From Desulfobulbaceae bacterium DB1 (lineage in GTDB: Bacteria > Desulfobacterota > Desulfobulbia > Desulfobulbales > SURF-16), in the NCBI GenBank assembly GCA_001914235.1, contig MQUF01000007.1, positions 1-64,000 of the forward strand: a stretch of DNA of 64,000 bases, written 5' to 3'. The notes beneath the pieces were generated by a model. That model did no database searches, was not told the DNA's origin, and worked only from the letters and a program-made list of their open reading frames with translations. Below, piece by piece: positions 51,661-60,557 of the stretch. A program made the translations under genes and the position numbers. The first letter of the stretch is position 1. Each line of letters starts with the position of its first letter.

Positions 51661-52521
51661 ATGTCCACGTCCCTGCTGTCACTCATTCTTCTTTTTGTTG
51701 CGATTTATCTCTGCTTCGGGGCCACCCTGTTCGTCAACCAGGGGCGCTTCATCTATTTTCCCGACCGCACCATTTTCACCACTCCGGCCCAGATCGGCCT
51801 CCCCTATCAATCCGTCACTTTTGCCGCCGCCGATGGGGTCAGGCTCCATGGCTGGTTCATTCCCGCCGACAGCGACAAAAGCGTCATTCTTTTCTGCCAC
51901 GGCAACGGCGGGAATATTTCCCACCGGCTGGAAACCATCGACATCATCCACCGCCTCGGCCACCCCCTCTTCATCTTCGACTACCGGGGATACGGGGAAA
52001 GCCAAGGAATACCGACGGAAGCAGGAACCTATCTTGACGCTGAAGCAGCCTGGAAGTACCTCCTCACGGAGCGGGAAATCGACCCAAGCCGCATCATTCT
52101 TTTCGGCCGTTCCCTGGGCGGCGCCGTCGCCGCCTGGCTGAGCAGCCGCAAGGCGCCACGCGCCTGCATCCTTGAATCCACTTTTACCTCGGCGCCGGAA
52201 ATGGCAGCCGCCCTCTATCCTTTTTTTCCGGCCGCCCTCCTCTGCCGTTTCAGCTATGACACCCTGGCCGCGGTGAAAAATATCACCTGTCCTCTTCTCA
52301 TCGTTCACAGTACGGAAGATGAGATAGTGCCGTTTCGCCAGGGCCGCGCCCTGTTTGCCGCCGCGCATGAGCCGAAAACCTTTTTACAGATAAACGGCAA
52401 TCACAATGCGGGTTTTCTTCTTTCCGGCAAATTCTACCAGGAGGGGCTGGCAACTTTTTTAACGGAAACGGAAAAAAACTCCCAAAAGCCAGCATTGCTC
52501 CCCGCATTTGACCCAGCCTGA
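51661..52521 (+). CDS. Membrane-anchored alpha/beta hydrolase (BEM46/ABHD13-like)
   Basis: This 286-residue serine hydrolase has an N-terminal membrane anchor (SLLSLILLFVAIYLCFGATL), the oxyanion HGNGGNISH, the nucleophile elbow LFGRSLGGAVAAWLS, the acid in IVHSTEDEIVP and the His in NGNHNAGF. It resembles Bem46/ABHD13 family enzymes of uncertain substrate. There is no good ribosome-binding site. The following glycerophosphodiesterase gene starts 21 bp later on the same strand. Confidence 0.88.
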   Translation: MSTSLLSLILLFVAIYLCFGATLFVNQGRFIYFPDRTIFTTPAQIGLPYQSVTFAAADGVRLHGWFIPADSDKSVILFCHGNGGNISHRLETIDIIHRLGHPLFIFDYRGYGESQGIPTEAGTYLDAEAAWKYLLTEREIDPSRIILFGRSLGGAVAAWLSSRKAPRACILESTFTSAPEMAAALYPFFPAALLCRFSYDTLAAVKNITCPLLIVHSTEDEIVPFRQGRALFAAAHEPKTFLQINGNHNAGFLLSGKFYQEGLATFLTETEKNSQKPALLPAFDPA

Positions 52522-52542
52522 CCATCATAACAAAACCGGGAA

Positions 52543-53319
52543 ATGACCATGACAACACTTGAAGAACTGCTGACGACAGAGCTCCCTCTGGTCGTCGCCC
52601 ATCGGGGCGCATCGGGCAACGCGCCGGAAAATACCGCTGCTGCAATTCGCCTTGCCCTTGACGCCGGAGCGCGAATGATGGAAATCGACGTGCAGATAAC
52701 CCGTGACGGAGAGGTGGTGGTATTCCATGACTCCACCCTGGACAGAACAAGCAGCGGTACGGGAGAAATACGAAATTTCACCTACCGCCGGCTGTGCGGC
52801 CTTGATGCCGGATCCTGGTTTGGCCCTGGATTCAGCGGAGAAGGCATCCCCCGCCTGGTCGACCTCTTTGCCCTGGTCAGGGGGAAGGCCTGCCTCAATG
52901 TTGAAATCAAACCACCCGCGGCAGGGGAAGACTGGCGGAAACGGATCGACCTCATCGCCGCCGTTACCAGGGACGCCTCCATGACCGCACATACCCTTTT
53001 TTCCTCTTTTCATCATGATTCACTGCGCTATCTGCAGTCGCTTGACAATGCTTTTCGCACCGCGGCCCTGCTGCCGCCTGACTCACAACTTCTTCCGTCA
53101 GACATCCTGCGGCAAACAGGTTGCAAAGGTTTTGTCTGCGCCCTGAACCAGCTCACCGAAGAACGGGTTGCCGATATTGCCGCCAATAACATTTTCACCG
53201 GGGTCTACACCATCAACAGCGAAAATCAGTTAAAAAAAGCAATGAAGGCAAAGGTACATGCCATTGTCACCGATTTCCCGGAACTGATGATCAGCCTGCT
53301 CCACCAAGGTGGCAAATAA
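52543..53319 (+). CDS. Glycerophosphodiester phosphodiesterase (UgpQ-like)
   Basis: This 258-residue TIM-barrel enzyme has LPLVVAHRGASGNAPENTAA and MMEIDVQITRDGEVVVFHDS with the catalytic and metal residues, then TLDRTSSGTGEI. It splits glycerophosphodiesters to glycerol-3-phosphate and an alcohol. It has no signal peptide, so it is the cytoplasmic type. It is probably co-transcribed with the alpha/beta hydrolase upstream and the MFS gene downstream, which starts right at its stop. Confidence 0.9.
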   Translation: MTMTTLEELLTTELPLVVAHRGASGNAPENTAAAIRLALDAGARMMEIDVQITRDGEVVVFHDSTLDRTSSGTGEIRNFTYRRLCGLDAGSWFGPGFSGEGIPRLVDLFALVRGKACLNVEIKPPAAGEDWRKRIDLIAAVTRDASMTAHTLFSSFHHDSLRYLQSLDNAFRTAALLPPDSQLLPSDILRQTGCKGFVCALNQLTEERVADIAANNIFTGVYTINSENQLKKAMKAKVHAIVTDFPELMISLLHQGGK

Positions 53320-53320
53320 G

Positions 53321-54619
53321 ATGGGGGTAAAGGGAAGCAAGGGGAAAAGCGTCCTTGCCTGGGCCTTTTACGACTGGGCCAATTCCGCCTTTGCCACCTG
53401 TATCATGGCCGGTTTTTTTCCCATCTTTTTCAAACAGTACTGGTGCAGCGGCATGGAGGTTTCCGCCGGCACCTTCCGGCTCGGCCTGGCGAATTCCATC
53501 GGCAGCATGATCGTCATTGTGCTGGCGCCGCTGCTTGGCGCCGTCAGCGATCAGGCCGGGGGGAAAAAGAAATTTCTTTTTTTCTTCACCCTGCTCGGAG
53601 CCGTTATGAGCGGATCGCTCTTTTTTGTTCCCCAGGGCGCCTGGCTTTTCGCCTTTGTGCTTTATATCGGCGGCATCATCGGTTTTTCCGGCGGCAACGT
53701 CTTTTACGACTCCCTGCTGATCAATGTGGCCACGCCGGCCGAATCGGACCGGGTTTCCGCCCTGGGCTTCGCCCTTGGTTATCTGGGAGGCGGGCTCATC
53801 TTTGCCTTTCACGTGACGACAACCATACAACCCGGCCTCTTTGGTTTGCCTGACGCCGGGGCAGCGGTGCGTTTTTCCTTTCTCTCCGTTGCCGCATGGT
53901 GGATCTTTTTTTCCCTGCCGCTCTTCTTCCTGGTGCCTGAATCCGCATCCGGCCCACCCAAAAGACTGGTCACAGCCGCTGCCGGCGGCTGCCGTCAGCT
54001 TGCCGCCACCTTCCGGGAAATAAAAAAAGCCAGGGTGGTACTTCTCTTTCTCATCGCCTACTGGCTCTATATCGACGGACTTGACACCATTGTCCGCATG
54101 GCGGTGGATTACGGCTTGGCGCTTGGTTTTTCAGCCAATGATCTTATCCTGGCCCTGCTCATCACCCAGTTCATCGGTTTTCCCGCCGCCCTCATTTTCG
54201 GTCGGCTGGGTGAAAAGATCGGCACCAAACAGGCGATTCTTGCCGGAATATGCGTCTACCTGCTGGTAACCATCTGGGCGATGTTCATGAAATCGGTCAG
54301 CCAGTTTTACCTGATGGCCGCGGCCATCGGCCTGGTCCAGGGCGGTGTGCAGTCGCTGAGCCGCTCCCTCTACTCCCGCATCATCCCCCCCGACCGGTCC
54401 GCCGAATTTTTCGGTTTCTACAACATGCTGGGGAAATTCGCCGCCGTTATCGGCCCCCTGCTGATGGGCGTCATCAGCCTTGCCACCGGCAGCCCCCGTC
54501 TTTCCCTGCTTGCCGTAATCCTCCTTTTTGTCATCGGCGGCGCCATCCTCTGCCTTGTCGACGAGAAGGAGGGAATCCGCCTGGCCCGTCAACTGGAAAA
54601 AACGAAACTTCCCGGCTGA
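53321..54619 (+). CDS. MFS transporter, UMF1/Atg22-like
   Basis: This 432-residue permease has about 12 hydrophobic helices and family motifs LAWAFYDWANSAFATCIMAG, GAVSDQAGGKKKFL and the VQSLSRSLYSRIIPPDRSAE segment near TM9, typical of UMF1. AAGGTGG in the end of the upstream gene may serve as its ribosome-binding site, and ATG 53321 lies one base past that gene's TAA. Yeast Atg22 exports amino acids from the vacuole; the substrate here is unknown. Confidence 0.88.
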   Translation: MGVKGSKGKSVLAWAFYDWANSAFATCIMAGFFPIFFKQYWCSGMEVSAGTFRLGLANSIGSMIVIVLAPLLGAVSDQAGGKKKFLFFFTLLGAVMSGSLFFVPQGAWLFAFVLYIGGIIGFSGGNVFYDSLLINVATPAESDRVSALGFALGYLGGGLIFAFHVTTTIQPGLFGLPDAGAAVRFSFLSVAAWWIFFSLPLFFLVPESASGPPKRLVTAAAGGCRQLAATFREIKKARVVLLFLIAYWLYIDGLDTIVRMAVDYGLALGFSANDLILALLITQFIGFPAALIFGRLGEKIGTKQAILAGICVYLLVTIWAMFMKSVSQFYLMAAAIGLVQGGVQSLSRSLYSRIIPPDRSAEFFGFYNMLGKFAAVIGPLLMGVISLATGSPRLSLLAVILLFVIGGAILCLVDEKEGIRLARQLEKTKLPG

Positions 54620-54659
54620 GGCCGGTATGGTTGTCGGCCTCCACAAAATTGTTTTTTTT
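54618..54659 (+). terminator. Rho-independent terminator after the MFS gene
   Basis: GAGGCCG (54618-54624) and CGGCCTC (54635-54641) form a 7-bp stem overlapping the TGA stop, followed by an A/T stretch ending in eight T. Confidence 0.7.
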
Positions 54660-54687
54660 GACTTAAGTCAATGTTCTCCCCTATAAT
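54658..54687 (+). promoter_or_regulatory. Near-consensus promoter with 14-bp palindrome over the -35 box
   Basis: TTGACTTAAGTCAA at 54658-54671 is a perfect palindrome. Its left half supplies a -35 TTGACT, with TATAAT at 54682-54687 after 18 bases. The motif is like CRP/FNR-superfamily sites (TTGA-N6-TCAA), such as HcpR or Dnr operators. A protein bound there would cover the -35, so repression is likely. It drives the octaheme cytochrome gene. Confidence 0.7.
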
Positions 54688-54707
54688 CTTCGGTATACCT
54701 TGCACCT

Positions 54708-54732
54708 GACCCCGTGACGGGAAAACGGGGTC
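54708..54732 (+). promoter_or_regulatory. Leader hairpin upstream of the octaheme cytochrome gene
   Basis: GACCCCGT (54708-54715) and ACGGGGTC (54725-54732) form a perfect 8-bp stem just after the expected transcription start and are followed by GGATTTTT. It may protect the mRNA 5' end or act as an attenuator. Confidence 0.5.
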
Positions 54733-54780
54733 GGATTTTTCCCGGGCAAGGCGCATCGGAAATTACACAAAAGGAGAAAA

Positions 54781-56070
54781 ATGATGAAGAAAAAAGTACT
54801 GCTTGCCGGGGTTGTTTTTTCACTTTTAGGCTTCTCAGGTCCTGCCGGGGCCGACGAATGTATCGACTGCCACAGCAAAATTTCCCCGGGCCAGGTGGCG
54901 GACTACCAAACCAGTAAACATGCCGAAAGCGGCGATGTTACCTGCAAAACCTGCCACGGCGACAAGCACAAAAGCGCGGATGATTCTACCTTGGCCGAGC
55001 TGCCCGATGAAAAGGTCTGCGCCGGTTGCCACGAACAGCAGTTCAACCAGTTTGCCGACGGCAAGCACAACTTCGGCTGGACCTCGCTCAATGCCATTCC
55101 CGCCACCCACATGGCCCCGGACGAACTGATCGAGGGCGGCCGCGGCTGCGGCGGCTGCCACAACATGGGCATCAAATCCGAGGAGCAGAAAAAAGAATTG
55201 CGGGACAAAGGCTACCGCTACCAGAACAACTCCTGCGACGAATGCCATACCCGTCACGCTTTTTCCAAAAAGGAAGCCTTGAATCCCCACGCCTGTCAGC
55301 AATGCCACATGGGCTACGACCATCCCCAATGGGAGATGTGGTCAAGCTCCAAGCACGGGGCGCGCTATTTTGCCAAAAAGGAAGGGGATCTGCCTGAAAA
55401 CGCCGCCGCCCCCACCTGCCAGCACTGCCACATGCCGGACGGCAACCATGCAAACCATACCGCCTGGGGCTTTCTCGGCGTGCGGCTGCCGCTGCCCGAA
55501 GATAAGCAGGCAGCCGCCGACCGGGTCACCATCCTGAAAGCCCTGGGGGTATTGAACCCTGAAACAGGAGAGCCAACCGCCGTTCTCGATGCGGTCAAGG
55601 CGGTGAAAATGGCGAAACTCGATCAGGAATCATGGGAGAAAGAACGCAACAAGATGATCGCCACCTGCTCCGAATGCCATTCGGAAAAGTATGCCAGGGA
55701 ACAGCTTGAGATGGGGGACGCCATCCTGCAGAAATCAGACCGGCTGATGGCCGATGCCATCGAGACGGTTGCCGCTCTCTACAAGGAGGGCATCATCACG
55801 AAACCGGCGGGCTACCCGCACAACTATCCGTTCCTTCTCACCTTCATGCACACCAACGGCGCGGCCTGGAACGAGAATCTGGACGGCCTGTCCTACATCG
55901 ACCAGGTGCTGGTGCAGATGTATATGAAACACCGCATGCGGGCTTATCAGGCCTTTTTTCATGTCAATCCGGACTATGCCTACTGGTACGGCTGGAACGA
56001 AATGACCAAGGACCTGGGTGAGATCAAGGAACTGGCCAAATCGATGCGGGCCGAGCATGCGGGGAAATAA
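54781..56070 (+). CDS. Octaheme cytochrome c, hydroxylamine oxidoreductase-like family
   Basis: This 429-residue periplasmic protein has a signal peptide (VLLAGVVFSLLGFSGPAGA) and eight CxxCH heme motifs: CIDCH, CKTCH, CAGCH, CGGCH, CDECH, CQQCH, CQHCH and CSECH. The spacing and the end segment FFHVNPDYAYWYGW fit the HAO/octaheme nitrite and tetrathionate reductase superfamily. Members reduce or oxidise nitrite, hydroxylamine or hydrazine. The Tyr that crosslinks heme P460 in ammonia oxidisers cannot be recognised, so a reductive role is more likely. AAAGGAG precedes the ATG. It is followed by CBS and HPP genes on the same strand. Confidence 0.88.
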   Translation: MMKKKVLLAGVVFSLLGFSGPAGADECIDCHSKISPGQVADYQTSKHAESGDVTCKTCHGDKHKSADDSTLAELPDEKVCAGCHEQQFNQFADGKHNFGWTSLNAIPATHMAPDELIEGGRGCGGCHNMGIKSEEQKKELRDKGYRYQNNSCDECHTRHAFSKKEALNPHACQQCHMGYDHPQWEMWSSSKHGARYFAKKEGDLPENAAAPTCQHCHMPDGNHANHTAWGFLGVRLPLPEDKQAAADRVTILKALGVLNPETGEPTAVLDAVKAVKMAKLDQESWEKERNKMIATCSECHSEKYAREQLEMGDAILQKSDRLMADAIETVAALYKEGIITKPAGYPHNYPFLLTFMHTNGAAWNENLDGLSYIDQVLVQMYMKHRMRAYQAFFHVNPDYAYWYGWNEMTKDLGEIKELAKSMRAEHAGK

Positions 56071-56139
56071 GCGGGTTCCCGGCCAAGCCCCTGGAAAGAG
56101 ACGTGACCGCGACAGTGACGACAAAACGAGGAAAAAAGC

Positions 56140-56781
56140 ATGAAGAAAAACCAAGGCACCGGACCGGCAAAAAACAGCCCGGTTTCTTCCTTGCCGGAAA
56201 AACCGGCAATTTCCGATGACGACATATACGAGGCCATGAAGCAGATAGAGAGCTATCTTGATATCACGACAAGTGATTTCAAGGAACTGTATCATCTCTC
56301 CTACCGGCATGCAATGCAAAGGCTGACCCAGTCGGTGCGCGCCCGCGATATCATGACCAGAGACGTCGTCACTGTCGCGCCGACAACCCCTTTGGCCGAA
56401 GTGGCGGAGCGGATGGCGAATGCCTTTATTACAGGGGTGCCCGTGCTTGACGAAATGCAAAAGGTTGTGGGCATTGTCTCGGAACAGGATTTCCTCAAAC
56501 ACATGGGGGCGCAAAACAGTTCCTTCATGTCCGTTGTCGCCGGCTGTCTGCGGGGAAAGGGCTGTGCCGCCGTCTCCGTGCGCAAGGGGGTGGCGGCGGA
56601 CATCATGACGAAGCCGGCGATTACCATCCGGGAGGATGTTGCCTTGTTTGAAATCGCGGCAATGATGTCCGCTAACAAGATAAACCGTCTCCCGGTGCTT
56701 GCCGAGACAGGAGACAATATGGTGGGCATCCTGACCAGAAATGACCTGATCCGCGCCCACCTGCTGCAACAGGCGGGTTAA
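56140..56781 (+). CDS. Two-CBS-domain protein
   Basis: This 213-residue protein has a disordered N-terminal 30 residues, a short helical part, then two CBS domains: ARDIMTRDVVTVAPTTPLAE with VPVLDEMQKVVGIVSEQDFL, and ADIMTKPAITIREDVALFEI with LPVLAETGDNMVGILTRNDL. CBS pairs bind adenine nucleotides and gate partner proteins. It lies 70 bp after the octaheme cytochrome and 4 bp before the HPP gene. HPP proteins are often fused to CBS domains, so it probably regulates the HPP transporter. Confidence 0.88.
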   Translation: MKKNQGTGPAKNSPVSSLPEKPAISDDDIYEAMKQIESYLDITTSDFKELYHLSYRHAMQRLTQSVRARDIMTRDVVTVAPTTPLAEVAERMANAFITGVPVLDEMQKVVGIVSEQDFLKHMGAQNSSFMSVVAGCLRGKGCAAVSVRKGVAADIMTKPAITIREDVALFEIAAMMSANKINRLPVLAETGDNMVGILTRNDLIRAHLLQQAG

Positions 56782-56784
56782 ACG

Positions 56785-57321
56785 ATGAAATACTTCCAAA
56801 AAATGAAAGGAAACAGCAAGGGGCCGCCAGGACCAGGGACATGGGAAATCATCTGGTCATGGATCGGGGCTTTTCTGGGCATATCGGCAATTTCCCTGAT
56901 GCACTTCAACCTTCTGCCGCAAAACGATCTCGTCATGGTCATCGGCAGTTTCGGTGCATCCGCGGTGCTTATCTACGGAGCGATCAAAAGCCCGCTGGCC
57001 CAGCCCCGCAACCTCATCGGCGGTCACATATTGTCGGCCCTCATCGGCGTCTTCTGTTACCAGACCTTTCATGGTCAGATGTGGCTGGCTGCAGCCCTTG
57101 CCGTCTCCACCGCCATTGCCGTCATGCATCTCACCCGCACCCTGCACCCGCCCGGCGGCGCCACGGCGCTTATTGCCGTCATCGGCGGCGAAAAAGTCCA
57201 TGCGCTCGGCTACCTGTACGCCCTGACCCCGGTGGCGTCCGGGGCGGCAATCATGCTGATCATCGCCCTGCTGATCAACAATATCCCGGAAAAACGACAA
57301 TATCCGGAATTCTGGTTTTAA
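56785..57321 (+). CDS. HPP family membrane protein
   Basis: This 178-residue protein has four to five transmembrane helices and the LTRTLHPPGGATALIAVIGG motif that names the family. Plant and cyanobacterial HPP members are reported nitrite transporters. Other segments are GSFGASAVLIYGAIKSPLAQ and PRNLIGGHILSALIGVF. Its start lies 4 bp after the CBS gene. With the octaheme cytochrome upstream, a role in moving nitrite or another N-oxide is a reasonable inference. Confidence 0.88.
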   Translation: MKYFQKMKGNSKGPPGPGTWEIIWSWIGAFLGISAISLMHFNLLPQNDLVMVIGSFGASAVLIYGAIKSPLAQPRNLIGGHILSALIGVFCYQTFHGQMWLAAALAVSTAIAVMHLTRTLHPPGGATALIAVIGGEKVHALGYLYALTPVASGAAIMLIIALLINNIPEKRQYPEFWF

Positions 57322-57404
57322 AACGATGAATCGCAATTTGCCGTGCGGCTATCCCATGCTGCCGGGCATCCGACCTCACCGGAAATCAGGGAACTGCGGG
57401 GCCG

Positions 57405-60317
57405 TCATCGTCGCAGCTCTTCCTGCACGATCTTCACAAGTTTTTCCAGGGTATAGGGCTTTCGCAGATAGGCCCCCGCCCCCAGCCGCTGCGCCTCACG
57501 CACCCGATCGGTCTCGGAATAGCCGCTGGCGATGATGGCCTTCTGGCCGGGATTGATCCTGACTATTTCCTTAAAGGTGTCAAGACCGTCCATGCCGGGC
57601 GCCATGATCATATCAAGGACAACCAGATCATACTTTTTCGTGCGCAGGCAGGCAATCGCCCCCTGTCCGCCTTCCGCTGAATCAACCTGATACCCCATGC
57701 GGGAAAGCATCATGCACGCCAACTGCCGTTGCTCGAAAACATCGTCCACCACAAGAATTGATTCTCCGGTGCCGCGAAATTCCTCAACTGAAAACAGTCG
57801 GTCGATTTTTTCCTGCAGCTTTTCCCGGGTGACGGGGAAATAAAGAGCGAAAGCCGCCCCCTTGCCATCCACGGACTGAACGTCGATGTAGCCGTAATGG
57901 TCTTTCACCGTGCCCCAGACCACGGCAAGACCGAGTCCGGTGCCACTTCTCCCCATGACCTTCTTGGTATAAAAAGGCTCAAAAATTCTGTCGAAATCCT
58001 GACTGCCGATGCCGGTTCCGGTATCGGCAACGGTCAGCACGACATAATCACCTTCCTTAACCTCATCATAGCCCCGCACCGGCTGATCCACATATCTGTT
58101 GGCGGTGCTGATTGTCACCACACCGCCGGCGGGAATGGCCTCGTAGGCGTTGGCCGCCAGATTCATGATGGTTTTGAGCAGATGAACCGGCGAACCGGCG
58201 ATATTAAGCAGCTCCTCAGCCAATGCAAGTTCGAGCCGCACATCGGCGTGAAGAGCGGCAAGTCTCGCGTACTCCGGCGAATCAAGAAACTCCCGGACGA
58301 GATTGTTGATATTGACCACCTTGCGCACGGTCACGCCCCGGCGGGCCAGGGTGAGGAGATCATTAACGATGGCCGCCGCCTTTTCACCCGATTTTTTAAT
58401 GGTGAGCACCGTATTGCGAATGGGACTCTCCTCGGATAATCCCATGAGCAGCAAGTCCGGATAGCTGACCAGCCCGGAAAGAATATTGTTGAGATCATGG
58501 GCCACGCCTCCGGCCAGGGTGCCGATGGCCTCCATCTTTTCCGCTCGACGCAATTTCTCCTCAAGATCCTTCTGGCGGGAAATGTCCTTCAGCGAACCGA
58601 TGATCCTCTGTACCCGGCCCATTTCATCCCGGATCAGGGTGGCGCTGTCCGCCACGTATTTGATACCGCCGTCCCTGCAGATCACCCGATATTCCCGGCT
58701 CATCGTAAGGCCGTTGCCGGCAAATATTTCCCTGGTTTTCCGGCGCACCTCATCGACATCATCCCGAGCAACGACGAAATCATCCCCTCCGTAATCGGCC
58801 ATGAGCTCCTCCGCGGTGTAACCGAGGATATCAACGCAATGGGGTGAGACATAATTCAACCTTTGTTCATCAACCTGATATTCATAGATGACGTCCGACG
58901 TTGCCTCGGCCACCATCTTGTACTTGCCTTCGCTCTCCTGCAGGGCCTCTTCGGCCTTTTTCAGGGCGGTCAGGTCATTACCGATACTCTGGATTTCAAC
59001 GAATCTGCCGGCGGAATCAACGATTGGCTCGTTGGTCCAGGATATCCAAACCAGTTCACCCGATTTTTTCATGTTCTGGTTAAAATTATTTTTATACTGC
59101 AACGGGTTTGTCATGATGTCTTCAATCATGAAACGCAGGTCGCGACCGGTGGTTTCCGTTTCCGGCACAATGGTGCCCATGACATTTTTGCCGATTATCT
59201 CCTCCCGGCTGAATCCGAAAAATTGCAGCCCGAAGGGATTAAGGTAGGTAATCATGCCGTCGGTGTCCCATTTCAGGACAATGCTGTTTGCCCCTTCAAT
59301 CAGCATCCGGTAATTTCTTTCGCTTTCCAGCAAGGCCTCTTCCGCCTTTCGCCTTTTTACCTCCTCTTTTGCGCCGACCCAGGATCTGAAAATAAAATAT
59401 GAACCGGCAACGGTTGCGACAACCAATACCGCAAGCAGAAAAAAAAGCTTGTTCTTGAAGCCGCGCATGGTGGCCAGCACACTTTTTTCCGGGGTGGTGA
59501 CGGCAATGGACCAGAAGGTGTTATGCAGGTCCGCGGGGGTATAGACGGCATGATGGATACCCGGATCCTCCTTGTCCCTTTCCCCGGCGGGAAAACGCAG
59601 AGCCGTTGTTCCCTCGCCGCCGGTCAGCATCATGCTAAAAAGCGCCTGCAGCGAAGCGGATGCGGGAAAGATGTCCCGGATATTTCTGCCGGCCTGTCCC
59701 GGCTCACTGCAGTAGAGGGCAACGCCCTCCTCGCTGATGATAATGGTGCGGCCGGCCATCCGTGACTGAAGGGTATCCAGATAATCACCGGCAATTTTGG
59801 TAAAAGGAATCAGGATGGCGAGGCTGCCCGCAAAGGTTTCGCCTTGCATGACCGGCACATGATAGGCAATGCAGCGATAGCCCTGCACGGCGGTAAAGAC
59901 ATCACTGACCACCGGCTGCCGGCTGCGGATTATTTCCCGCACATGCTTCTGGGAAGAGAGATCGGTGCCGATCACCTTTTCATGAGAGGGCTGGGTATGG
60001 ATAAGACGACCCGCCCCATTCATCCGGGAAATGCCGAGAATTTCATCCCGGTTTTTTTCATAATACAAACGCATCATTTCTTCGCCTTTTGCGTTCAAGG
60101 AAACAATGTCGTCAAAAGCGGCAATATAGGCAAGCTCCCTGGCAAAACGGGAAAGAAGATTTTCGATGCCCCGGGCTGCCTGTCTGGCATAAACCATCTG
60201 TTGACGGTTGTGCTCCTCGATGGTTTTCTTCTTTATCTCCTGATAAAGAAGAAAGGGCAGATAAAGAGAAAAAAAGATGATGAGCGGTATGATCAAAAAT
60301 CTTTTTTTAAAGGGCAT
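57405..60317 (-). CDS. Membrane hybrid sensor kinase with Cache, two PAS and a receiver
   Basis: This 970-residue protein has TM1 (residues 8-25), a dCache-like periplasmic domain to about 295 (with SRQPVVSDVFTAVQGYRC), and TM2 (KLFFLLAVLVVATVAGSYFI). Two PAS domains follow at about 335-450 and 460-580, then HisKA with LAGGVAHDLNNILSGLVSYP. The HATPase has NLAANAYEAIPAGG, VADTGTGIGSQDFD and GRSGTGLGLAVVWG, and the receiver has ILVVDDVFEQ with LVVLDMIMAPGMDG. It stands divergent from the receiver-TPR gene, with 240 bp between starts. The ligand is unknown. Confidence 0.92.
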   Translation of the reverse strand: MPFKKRFLIIPLIIFFSLYLPFLLYQEIKKKTIEEHNRQQMVYARQAARGIENLLSRFARELAYIAAFDDIVSLNAKGEEMMRLYYEKNRDEILGISRMNGAGRLIHTQPSHEKVIGTDLSSQKHVREIIRSRQPVVSDVFTAVQGYRCIAYHVPVMQGETFAGSLAILIPFTKIAGDYLDTLQSRMAGRTIIISEEGVALYCSEPGQAGRNIRDIFPASASLQALFSMMLTGGEGTTALRFPAGERDKEDPGIHHAVYTPADLHNTFWSIAVTTPEKSVLATMRGFKNKLFFLLAVLVVATVAGSYFIFRSWVGAKEEVKRRKAEEALLESERNYRMLIEGANSIVLKWDTDGMITYLNPFGLQFFGFSREEIIGKNVMGTIVPETETTGRDLRFMIEDIMTNPLQYKNNFNQNMKKSGELVWISWTNEPIVDSAGRFVEIQSIGNDLTALKKAEEALQESEGKYKMVAEATSDVIYEYQVDEQRLNYVSPHCVDILGYTAEELMADYGGDDFVVARDDVDEVRRKTREIFAGNGLTMSREYRVICRDGGIKYVADSATLIRDEMGRVQRIIGSLKDISRQKDLEEKLRRAEKMEAIGTLAGGVAHDLNNILSGLVSYPDLLLMGLSEESPIRNTVLTIKKSGEKAAAIVNDLLTLARRGVTVRKVVNINNLVREFLDSPEYARLAALHADVRLELALAEELLNIAGSPVHLLKTIMNLAANAYEAIPAGGVVTISTANRYVDQPVRGYDEVKEGDYVVLTVADTGTGIGSQDFDRIFEPFYTKKVMGRSGTGLGLAVVWGTVKDHYGYIDVQSVDGKGAAFALYFPVTREKLQEKIDRLFSVEEFRGTGESILVVDDVFEQRQLACMMLSRMGYQVDSAEGGQGAIACLRTKKYDLVVLDMIMAPGMDGLDTFKEIVRINPGQKAIIASGYSETDRVREAQRLGAGAYLRKPYTLEKLVKIVQEELRR

Positions 60318-60557
60318 CGACTTCTCAAGTGGGGGGGAATGGGTTCCGATTTTTCTCGCGTCCGTTCATATGAAACAGCATCGATTCTTTTATCTAAGCG
60401 CAAATCAGGAAGGATTGCAATCATTGCTCGGTTTCGTGATGGTTGTTTTTTAACAATTTTCCAAAGCGCACGATCTTTTTTATTCTTGCGTCGCCGAATC
60501 AATACAGGCATTATAAAAGAAGTGTCGGCAACTCCCCGCAAAATCGAAAAAAACATC

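Noticed and set aside
59844-60557. A 5' extension of the receiver-TPR frame.
   Set aside because: The upstream part is antisense to the Cache sensor kinase and has no similarity to the protein's domains; the receiver starts at MNGDQSKILVVED.
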